From contig CBCTZG010000023.1 of the NCBI GenBank assembly GCA_965151315.1, forward strand, positions 1 through 38,117: a stretch of 38,117 nucleotides of DNA. Direction: 5' to 3'. A program made the position numbers and the translations under genes. The DNA comes from Avimonoglobus sp965151315. GTDB taxonomy: Bacteria > Bacillota > Clostridia > UBA1381. The notes under the pieces were generated by a model. It ran no database searches. It was given only the letters and a program-made list of their open reading frames with translations, and was not told the origin of the DNA. Every line of letters starts with the position of its first letter. Position 1 is the first letter of the stretch. Shown here in pieces: positions 31,274 to 38,117 of this stretch.

Positions 31274-34200
31274 TTATTCTATTACTATAGAATGATTCAG
31301 GCCTCCAAGACCGCCGCCAAGAAGCGTCACAAATTCAAATGTCGTTGTTGTATTGGCCGGAATTGTGACCGCCGCTGTCTTTTCAGGCGTTTCCGGCGTA
31401 TTGTCGATTCTTGCATAATATTGGGTTGTATATGCCGTATCACCGGCACACTTTAATCCAAAAATCATATTCTCAGCAGACCATGTATTCACATATGCAA
31501 TCCTATCCGCGTTTGTTGTATTGCTGATCGTCACGGTATAGTGATATGTGGCGCCCCATTCTCCTATACTTAACGAATAAGCATCCGGTGCCTCCTCATT
31601 GCCAAAATGATTTTTTTGTCCCGCTGCCATATCAAGTTTGGCATTCTCTACTATTTCACTCGGGACCGGATCATTCACCGAAGTCCTGCTGCTGTTTATA
31701 TCAATAAACCGCAAATCCCTATGTTCAAAATCGAATTGCCATTCCCTGTTTGTATTTCCATATGGATATCTAAAATTATGCAGACCGGACGGCAATGCCA
31801 TAAGGACGCCCTGCCATTGATCATTAAAAGGGCTTAATGATGATTTCCAACTCCACTTAGGATTGCTGATTCCATATGTATAATAATCATCTTTTAAAGT
31901 AAGTGCCAGCGGAGAGCCTAATTTGGTGTTTGCGTCAATAACAAATTCGATATTTGCATCAACCCAAGCCGATTCGTTGCGCGCTATACCTTTCATCTTG
32001 GCATACAGATCCGATTCATTCGGGCGTGGGTTAAGTTCATCTTTGTATCCCCATACTGGATTTCCATAATCATCTGTCCCAAATATAATCCCACCATTAT
32101 CCAACACATCACCGGTTGCATTTACAATATTTTTTGTCCCTTCACGCAAATATAGATTTTGCGGATCATATGCCGCAAGGCTGCTAACAGTCACATTACC
32201 GCTATGTACTGTAAAATCAAACAAAATTACAGGTATTCTCGCCCATTCTCCAGCCCCCTTCTCGCGGCATAACAATGGTGCACCCAGGTATGAAAATATC
32301 GGCACATGAGAATATGGCTGTATTGTTATATCAAAACTATACCCTCCGTTATAATATTGCTGCAGGTCACTATAGCTTACGCCATATGCAAGATTTTCTA
32401 TAGATACTGTTATAACACTGTTTGTCGGATTGTAAAAATCAACATCCAAATAAAACTGCTGCAACGGATTATAATCTTCTTGTCTATATCCCCACCATCC
32501 TGTATGAGTCTCATAAAAGGTGTTTTTGCCCGTTACATTTTCCAACTCAAATAATTTTGCTTTTGGTATATATTTTCTAACTATATCATATTGTGTATTA
32601 TCAGTCATATCAAATCTCGTTATATATTCCGGACTGTTCACATAGATAAAGCTGCTGTCGGTTCGCTTCTTAAATTCCAGCGTCGCGGCCTGCCGCACAT
32701 AGATCCTGCTTTTGGCATACTTCATCAAAAATCCGCTGAATTGCAGGTAATATGTTTGCCCCGCTTTTAAGTTCACCACAATTTTGTTGTTGTGATTCCC
32801 GATCCGATTTGTCATACTTTCATTTGTATATAACTTTAAATACGTATCGCTTGTCGCTGTTCCGCCATTATGTCCTCCGGCCTCAAAAATATATGTGCCA
32901 TTAGACTGCGGTGTAAAGCTGAACATAGCATACTCCCCGTTTGCTGTTATAATATCCTCATATCCGTCCAATGTCAAGGGCTGTACCGGAATATTTCTTG
33001 TTATATTCAGATCGGCATGTACCTGACCGGATTTGTAATGCCGTACCTTTATATAATAAGTAGTACCACTTTCCAGATATACATTCACCTTTGAGAACCG
33101 CCCGCCGTCATAATCATCATTGGATGCAATCGGCGTTCCCGTACAGCTTGCATTCGTATACACCTCAATGTATGTATCATTGCTGACGCCCGATCCGCCG
33201 AACGGCGAGGTATATATGTTATAATAGTCAGAGCTGTCCGGGGTAAACTGTGAAACAGACGCACCGTTTTGGGGTACGTTGATTTCAATTTTCCCGCCGC
33301 CCGTAATCGGTCTATCCGGCACCTCCGAATATACCGGATCAACATATTCCATGTCTACTCCATAATAATCTTCAATAATGCGTTTATCCCTGGTGCTGAT
33401 ATCGCTCAAAACATCCCGGCCGGAATAGTCTTTCAATTTTGTTAGAAATAATTTTAAAATCTCACCATTTTCCCTAGGCACCTGTGAATAGGATAAATTA
33501 TTAAAATATCTGAATGTTTTTTTAAATGCATCCCAGCCTATTTCACGCTGAATATCTATCAGAACCACGGCAAACCCTTCTGAAGCATATTCTCCCTGCC
33601 CAAATGAAGCATCATAGCTGTCAAGATATCTATCATGCCGCAGCAGATCATAGTAATTATCTCCCGTATACCATCCATTGCTGTTGTTATCATATCTGTC
33701 TGGACGATAAACTTTTGCATTCAGTTGTTCTACCACATAATATAATTTTAATTGTGCCAATGTTTCTGAATCGAAAACCCATTTATCATTATCAAAAACA
33801 TGGCTTAACTCGTGCATTGCCGTATCGCCCCAATCACCCTTTGATAGCCTGCGCATATGCCCCTGATAAAATGCTCTGGAATGTTTAAATACATTCGTAT
33901 AATCATAATATCCGAAAGTTACTTCCCAGTAATTATGTCCATCTGTGATGTCAAAATAATCGTTCAGATTCATTCTTGTTGAACGCATTTCTATTTTGCT
34001 TGAGTTATACGGCGTATATCCAGTAAGCTCTTTATATTTATTGTACGCCTGGTCCATTCTATCTAACCATGTATTGAAGTCAGACGAAGATGCCAACTCT
34101 TTGTCAGCCTGTTCCAATCTTGCTGTTACACGTCCACCAGAATATAATTTTAAATTTTCTGTTGTATTATCCGGCAGCTGTATAAAACGGTAAATACTAT

Positions 34201-35974
34201 TTTCATATCCATAATTTACCCCATCCGTAGACCACATCATATGCAATATATAAATTCCACCCGGAGAAAGTCCGGTTATAGTATATCTTCCATTTTTTCT
34301 CTTTTCATCCGTCCCATATACATTCTCCCATGTTGTTAAACCATCCTGCTTATTAAAGTCAATCAAATATATCATGTTACCCCATTTCCCGGATTCCGGG
34401 AAATTAACGTCATAAGTTATAGATGTGCTTGTTTTACTGACAATTGACAGCGTAGGAGAAGCTGCAGCCAATTGTATTTCCTCCAATGGCTGTATATCTT
34501 CATTTTCAGCTGTCTCTTTTGTTATACCTCGTAGGGTTGATTTACCTATAATCGCTTCAACAAGTTTATCGTCTGACGTCATGTTATCTTCCATATTACC
34601 AGAGTTCTGCGTGTTTAGTAAAGTATTTGAATTATCAGCCCAGTCAGTATATTCATCTATAAGCTCAATATACTTCGCCTTGATTTCCATAAACGCCGCA
34701 TACTTCGTCTGATAATATTGGTTAATCAATGTATCGAAATTAGAAAGCTCTTTCGGATGCCCCGCCAAAAATTCCGGCAGGTCGTGCAGTTTTGCATCCT
34801 CAGCTAATACCTGCTCATATTGATTATACATTGCCATTGAGCGGTCTAAATCATCCTCATAATACAGATCCTCACATCGATTCAGTATCGACTGCTTATA
34901 GATATTCATATCTTCATCAAATTCATAAATATCAAAATCCGCCGCGTCCGCGTCTTTCTTTTTCACCGAAAACAAATACTCGCCGGTCCCGCTTGACTTG
35001 CTGATTTTCACATAATACATATTTCCGGCCGTCAATGAATATTCAAAAGCAGATGAATTTGACCGAAGCTGTGTGCCGGAGTCATTATAAAGCGACACAT
35101 AGATACCGCTTGTACTAAAACAATGAAATGCATATGACGCGGTTTCCGGCACAGTAAACTTGATATAATCTAAATCGCCTGACGTATCAATCGCACCATT
35201 GACATCTATATCCGTCTGCACTGCTGTAGCCATTTCAAACGAGTTCCCAAAATGATCTTTTTTTGCAGTACTTAAAGTCAGGCTATTTGTATATGGTTTT
35301 AAGGATTCTGAATCCCATACAAATACTTTTGCATAGCAGCCATCTAAGTTTGGTATGCTGATGGCGGCAGACAGGGTTTGGCTGCTCCCATTTATAATTT
35401 CTGCCGGATTAGAACTAACATTCTTTAATTTTCCATTTTCATCATACAGTGCAACAATTATACTAATATCTTTTGTACTTCCGCTTGTATTTTTAACAAT
35501 TGCCTCCGCCGAAAGCTGTGCGTCCTTATATAAAATATTTTCGTAATAGGCGCCGTTATATAAAATATTAGCAGAAGCTTCTATACCATCTACCAAATCA
35601 GATTGCTGTATAGCCGCATTTTCCCCTGTAATACCCATGATATCCGACATATCATTACTTATATCTAACGGAATGATGTAATACGTATCATCCGTATCCC
35701 AATCAAAAATCATTGCGAACCGGGCTTCGGTAAAATCCATCCCGACCCACGCGCCATTATCATATTCGCTTAGCGGTCCGGTAAAAATAACCGTTTCTTC
35801 GCCATCCGTATACTGTACAACTTTGATTAGTGTTTCTGCAGTTACCGGCGATAAAGTTCCTGTCTGTTCCCCCGCCGTTTCATTATCCGCATATATGCCC
35901 ACCGGATATAATGCGGATAATAAAATCATAATAACTAAAAGTATACTTACATTATTTTTAATACTTTTTTTCAT
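31274..35974 (-). CDS. Large secreted HEXXH metalloprotease with PPC domains
   Basis: This 1566-residue secreted protein starts at ATG 35974 after AAGGGG. The signal peptide is at 1-29 (ending GIYA). A beta-rich domain at about 128-234 is followed by a PPC domain (240-338) and a helical, acidic linker (345-470). An FN3-like domain lies at about 504-600. The peptidase region holds the zinc motif HELSH at 721-725. A third ligand is likely Glu737 (DSETLAQLK) or Glu799 (YASEGFAVV), so it looks like a gluzincin, reminiscent of M60-like enzymes (GWDAFKKTFRYF). Two more PPC-like domains span about 895-1090. The last 470 residues are unassigned beta-rich sequence. No SLH or LPXTG anchor is present. 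Confidence 0.82.
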   Translation of the reverse strand: MKKSIKNNVSILLVIMILLSALYPVGIYADNETAGEQTGTLSPVTAETLIKVVQYTDGEETVIFTGPLSEYDNGAWVGMDFTEARFAMIFDWDTDDTYYIIPLDISNDMSDIMGITGENAAIQQSDLVDGIEASANILYNGAYYENILYKDAQLSAEAIVKNTSGSTKDISIIVALYDENGKLKNVSSNPAEIINGSSQTLSAAISIPNLDGCYAKVFVWDSESLKPYTNSLTLSTAKKDHFGNSFEMATAVQTDIDVNGAIDTSGDLDYIKFTVPETASYAFHCFSTSGIYVSLYNDSGTQLRSNSSAFEYSLTAGNMYYVKISKSSGTGEYLFSVKKKDADAADFDIYEFDEDMNIYKQSILNRCEDLYYEDDLDRSMAMYNQYEQVLAEDAKLHDLPEFLAGHPKELSNFDTLINQYYQTKYAAFMEIKAKYIELIDEYTDWADNSNTLLNTQNSGNMEDNMTSDDKLVEAIIGKSTLRGITKETAENEDIQPLEEIQLAAASPTLSIVSKTSTSITYDVNFPESGKWGNMIYLIDFNKQDGLTTWENVYGTDEKRKNGRYTITGLSPGGIYILHMMWSTDGVNYGYENSIYRFIQLPDNTTENLKLYSGGRVTARLEQADKELASSSDFNTWLDRMDQAYNKYKELTGYTPYNSSKIEMRSTRMNLNDYFDITDGHNYWEVTFGYYDYTNVFKHSRAFYQGHMRRLSKGDWGDTAMHELSHVFDNDKWVFDSETLAQLKLYYVVEQLNAKVYRPDRYDNNSNGWYTGDNYYDLLRHDRYLDSYDASFGQGEYASEGFAVVLIDIQREIGWDAFKKTFRYFNNLSYSQVPRENGEILKLFLTKLKDYSGRDVLSDISTRDKRIIEDYYGVDMEYVDPVYSEVPDRPITGGGKIEINVPQNGASVSQFTPDSSDYYNIYTSPFGGSGVSNDTYIEVYTNASCTGTPIASNDDYDGGRFSKVNVYLESGTTYYIKVRHYKSGQVHADLNITRNIPVQPLTLDGYEDIITANGEYAMFSFTPQSNGTYIFEAGGHNGGTATSDTYLKLYTNESMTNRIGNHNNKIVVNLKAGQTYYLQFSGFLMKYAKSRIYVRQAATLEFKKRTDSSFIYVNSPEYITRFDMTDNTQYDIVRKYIPKAKLFELENVTGKNTFYETHTGWWGYRQEDYNPLQQFYLDVDFYNPTNSVITVSIENLAYGVSYSDLQQYYNGGYSFDITIQPYSHVPIFSYLGAPLLCREKGAGEWARIPVILFDFTVHSGNVTVSSLAAYDPQNLYLREGTKNIVNATGDVLDNGGIIFGTDDYGNPVWGYKDELNPRPNESDLYAKMKGIARNESAWVDANIEFVIDANTKLGSPLALTLKDDYYTYGISNPKWSWKSSLSPFNDQWQGVLMALPSGLHNFRYPYGNTNREWQFDFEHRDLRFIDINSSRTSVNDPVPSEIVENAKLDMAAGQKNHFGNEEAPDAYSLSIGEWGATYHYTVTISNTTNADRIAYVNTWSAENMIFGLKCAGDTAYTTQYYARIDNTPETPEKTAAVTIPANTTTTFEFVTLLGGGLGGLNHSIVIE

Positions 35975-36211
35975 TTGTATTTCCCCTTTTATAAATTTAT
36001 TTTCCCTCCTAAAAACCTTTTTTCATAACAATTATACTATATATTTTATAATTTGTATTGGTTTTTAAGATATTGCTATTTTTTTCTACGGATCAATAAA
36101 ATTTAAGAATCAAAATTTGTAAATTTCTTACACAAACAATGTGAAAACTATTTTTTCAATTGATGTTATAGTATGGGAGAGAATGCCCTCCCATACTTAT
36201 AACATCAATTG
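35975..36211. other. Intergenic region between the small secreted protein and protease genes
   Basis: This 237-base AT-rich gap holds a TATAAT box on the minus strand near 36040, with a weak -35 region, and two purine-rich Shine-Dalgarno-like stretches before the protease ATG. It also contains the long hairpin listed separately. No additional gene is visible. Confidence 0.5.
36157..36211. repeat. Long inverted repeat next to the small secreted protein gene
   Basis: A 23-base arm (36157-36179, starting CAATTGATG) and a 24-base arm (36188-36211) are complementary except for one bulged base, with an 8-base loop. The hairpin begins directly after the stop codon of the minus-strand gene. No T-run follows on the minus strand, so it may protect mRNA ends or be a small mobile repeat rather than a standard terminator. 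Confidence 0.75.
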
Positions 36212-36667
36212 TTATAATATGACAATTTTACTGTAAGATGTAAACGTTTCTACAGAAGCATTTCCATTCATTGCGATATGCGATACTTTAACCTGGTATG
36301 CCCCGCTGTCTACATATCTATATTCCTCTAAGCTTGAATTTGTCCCGCCCGATCCACTCCATGTTTTAATTGTTGTCCATGTTCCTCCTACAAGCTGCTG
36401 CAATTCCATAATTGTACTTGTTGTGTAACCGTTTCTCACCGTCGTTCCGCCTACACACTTTAATTTACCATTTCCCATATTTGTCAAACCAACAGTGCAT
36501 TCTGTAAAATAAGTAAAACGAGGTGTGATGGAATCTTCATTCGCCAAATAATAACTTACTCCGTCCTTGATCCTATCCGGCTCTTCTCGAACCTGTGCAA
36601 ACGCAGTAACACTGCTTAAACTTATTGCCGCAGTCAGCAAAATTGTTAATAGATTTTTAGTTTTCAT
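36212..36667 (-). CDS. Small secreted protein, DUF6147-like
   Basis: This 151-residue exported protein has a signal peptide at 1-24 (ending VTAFA). The mature part is beta-rich with a central ELQQLVGGTWTTIKTWSGSG segment, a pattern seen in short secreted Bacillota proteins of the DUF6147 type, thought to form a single beta-sandwich. The ATG at 36667 follows AAGGAG. No catalytic residues can be named. It lies between the sigma/anti-sigma pair and the protease, all in the same direction, suggesting a shared regulon. Family assignment is from memory of the pattern. Confidence 0.7.
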   Translation of the reverse strand: MKTKNLLTILLTAAISLSSVTAFAQVREEPDRIKDGVSYYLANEDSITPRFTYFTECTVGLTNMGNGKLKCVGGTTVRNGYTTSTIMELQQLVGGTWTTIKTWSGSGGTNSSLEEYRYVDSGAYQVKVSHIAMNGNASVETFTSYSKIVIL

Positions 36668-36812
36668 TCTTATTTCTCCTTTTTATCTTTGGTAGACTGA
36701 ATAAGCGCTCATTATGGTCTCCATCCAATAAACTGTTAGGTAATCACTTTGTGACAAAAATTATAAAATATTTGTAAACTCCCCACTTGTCCTAATGCAA
36801 ATCATGTCGTTT

Positions 36813-36854
36813 TTATAGGACTTTCTTTTTCATATATTTAAATTTTAGATTCAT
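36813..36854 (-). CDS. Possible 13-residue peptide after the anti-sigma gene
   Basis: Directly after the anti-sigma stop codon, a perfect AGGAGG is followed 8 bases later by ATG and a 13-codon frame (MNLKFKYMKKKVL). The site is too good to ignore, but so short a frame cannot be distinguished from chance. The rest of the gap to 36667 is AT-rich with no other gene visible. Confidence 0.25.
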   Translation of the reverse strand: MNLKFKYMKKKVL

Positions 36855-36866
36855 TTGGGTAACCTC

Positions 36867-37532
36867 CTATTCCTTATAATGTAAATTCTCAGCGATCTTA
36901 ATAATTTCAGCTTTTCCGATATTTCCACTTACCGTATAATAAAATTCCTGATCGTGGAACGCAAGGATGATTAGATCGTTTTTTTCACTTAATAAAACCT
37001 CTGCTCCATTTATGACAATTCTTTCAACAAAAGCATCTTCTGTATCAATATTACTCCGCAAGTCCTCATTTCTGGCAATAATGTGAAAATATAGTTCCGC
37101 TTTTTCAAAGTTCAAAAAAATATATCCCTCATTACTATATTCTTTTAACTGAAAACCTTCAGGAATATAATCAAGCTCCAATTCTTCTGTTTCTAAAGGA
37201 TTTTCATATTTCAACTCAGTATGCGAATCGTACATTTCCAAAATATAATTTAGAAATTTGATGCGTAAACCTTTTACGCAAAATACTGTAGCACCAAACA
37301 TAGTAAAGCAGGCAATAAGGATAATCGCGGCACGTTTTACAGTTTTAATATGCCTTTTCTTCTTCTCATTCGCTCTATATTCTGCAAATACTTGATCCAT
37401 CACCGCTTTATGCCGATCCGAAAATTCAAATTTCTCATACCCTTCTAATGTCCCTTCAGCTTCGGCTGCCATTTCCTGTGCAACTACTGCCGCCGCATCG
37501 TTCAGCATTTTATCAAACTCTTTTTCTGTCAT
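36867..37532 (-). CDS. Membrane anti-sigma factor with DUF4367-like domain
   Basis: This 221-residue protein is probably the membrane-bound inhibitor of the ECF sigma factor encoded one base upstream. The cytoplasmic N-terminus covers residues 1-66, with a single membrane helix at about 68-87 (AAIILIACFTMFGATVF). The extracellular part (115-221) has the DUF4367 pattern LDYIPEGFQLKEYSNEGYIF and a final YYTVSGNIGKAEIIKIAENL. DUF4367 proteins commonly pair with ECF sigma factors in Bacillota. The ATG at 37532 follows AAAGGAG. The signal that releases the sigma factor is unknown. Confidence 0.88.
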   Translation of the reverse strand: MTEKEFDKMLNDAAAVVAQEMAAEAEGTLEGYEKFEFSDRHKAVMDQVFAEYRANEKKKRHIKTVKRAAIILIACFTMFGATVFCVKGLRIKFLNYILEMYDSHTELKYENPLETEELELDYIPEGFQLKEYSNEGYIFLNFEKAELYFHIIARNEDLRSNIDTEDAFVERIVINGAEVLLSEKNDLIILAFHDQEFYYTVSGNIGKAEIIKIAENLHYKE

Positions 37533-37533
37533 T

Positions 37534-38058
37534 TTAAAAAAACTCCTTTCTAATCATTTTTCTCGCCCTCGACAACCGCTGACGGTATGCCACATTGGTT
37601 ATACCTAAAGATCCAGCGATTATTTCATCCTCAAATCCACAGAAATATTTTAAAATAATTACATCCTTGTAAATCGATCTTAAAGAATTAATAATCTTAA
37701 CCAGGTTATTCAAATTTTCCTTTTTAATAATTTTGTTTATAGGATCGTCACTTTCTGCACCATAAATCTTTTCAGCCTGCTCACCAATTGGCAATATATC
37801 TTTTTCACGCAATAAGTCCCTGGCTGCATTTTTACATACAACAGTCAGATATGCCAGAAGTTTATCATCCGATACCCTTTGAATTTTATGTAAATATTTT
37901 ATTATACGTTCAAAAGAAATTTGAACTGCATCCTCTGCCAAATTTCTATCATTCAATATTTTATTCGCTGCAGCATACATTAACTTAGCATATTGAATAT
38001 ATAAATTTTCTACAAAGTTATATTCCTCCTGATTTTTGATTAAATCTAAAAACATCAT
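37534..38058 (-). CDS. ECF-type RNA polymerase sigma factor
   Basis: This 174-residue extracytoplasmic-function sigma factor has region 2 at about 14-85 (NDRNLAEDAVQISFERIIKY, then LAYLTVVCKNAARDLLR). Region 4 lies at about 118-172 (SIYKDVIILKYFCGFEDEII, then TNVAYRQRLSRARKMIRKEF). It has no anti-sigma or other extension. The first ATG of ATGATG at 38058 is 7 bases after GGAGG. It is co-translated with the anti-sigma gene. Likely targets are its own promoter, which falls at the window edge, and perhaps the secreted proteins downstream. Confidence 0.93.
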   Translation of the reverse strand: MMFLDLIKNQEEYNFVENLYIQYAKLMYAAANKILNDRNLAEDAVQISFERIIKYLHKIQRVSDDKLLAYLTVVCKNAARDLLREKDILPIGEQAEKIYGAESDDPINKIIKKENLNNLVKIINSLRSIYKDVIILKYFCGFEDEIIAGSLGITNVAYRQRLSRARKMIRKEFF

Positions 38059-38078
38059 TTTCTCACCTCCCTATATAA

Positions 38079-38113
38079 TCTTAGTTTTTCTTTAATTTTC
38101 TCAGTTTTTCTTT
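38079..38113. repeat. Imperfect 20-bp-period direct repeat upstream of the sigma factor
   Basis: TCTTAGTTTTTCTTT (38079-38093) and TCTCAGTTTTTCTTT (38099-38113) match at 14 of 15 positions, two helical turns apart, just upstream of the sigma gene. It may be a regulatory site or simple AT-rich repetition at the window end. Confidence 0.45.
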
Positions 38114-38117
38114 CAAT

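Noticed and set aside
36115..36778. Shared ATTTGTAAA words at 36115-36123 and 36770-36778 as an ECF promoter motif
   Set aside because: The match is short, AT-rich and not at a consistent distance from a -10 element, so it cannot be separated from chance.

Overview
The window looks like a fragment of a Clostridia-type Bacillota chromosome. The evidence is strong AGGAGG-like ribosome binding sites, sigma-A-type promoters, S-layer homology (SLH) proteins, a Bacillota-style M16 peptidase/ProRS/DegV neighbourhood, and Tn916/Tn1549-like accessory genes. Species is not resolvable by eye. The left half (to about 18.2 kb) is GC-richer, densely packed and mostly housekeeping. The right half (about 19.9 kb to the end) is visibly AT-richer, with looser spacing, mobile DNA and surface proteins.

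Region 1 (1-2250, minus strand) is a CUT1 sugar ABC transporter: two permeases followed by a solute-binding lipoprotein that runs off the window edge. The last 45 bases at that edge read like an iron-sulfur hydrogenase segment, so the edge may be chimeric. Region 2 (2533-5671, plus strand) is an OmpR/PhoB-type response regulator, its histidine kinase and a galactose-1-phosphate uridylyltransferase with its own promoter. Region 3 (5715-16866, minus strand) is a compact run of nine genes behind one good promoter: trmL, degV-like, independent phosphoglycerate mutase, AI-2E transporter, metG, MATE exporter, proS, an M16 peptidase and a secreted protein. prfA is divergent from it.

Region 4 (18.3-21.6 kb, minus strand) holds a secreted RCC1-repeat/SLH protein, translationally coupled to the broken tip of an RHS protein carrying a C39-like cysteine peptidase domain. 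Upstream of that is a DUF4160/DUF2442-HTH pair behind a near-consensus promoter. Region 5 (21.6-29.9 kb) is a mobile-element-like island. It has three overlapping or abutting large serine recombinase genes, a small DUF6870-like protein, gene remnants, a Tn916/Tn1549-like sigma factor gene preceded by a leader-peptide/terminator arrangement, and two paralogous XRE repressors. These face a protein that joins a sigma-region-4-like domain to an RNA polymerase alpha-CTD-like domain. The shared intergenic region has two similar palindromes that look like operators.

Region 6 (29.95-38.06 kb, all minus strand) is a surface cluster. An ECF sigma factor and DUF4367-type anti-sigma factor come first, then a small secreted protein, a 1566-residue secreted HEXXH metalloprotease with PPC domains, and an SLH-anchored protein. 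The arrangement suggests an envelope-responsive sigma factor beside the exported proteins it may control. No tRNA, rRNA or CRISPR array was recognised.
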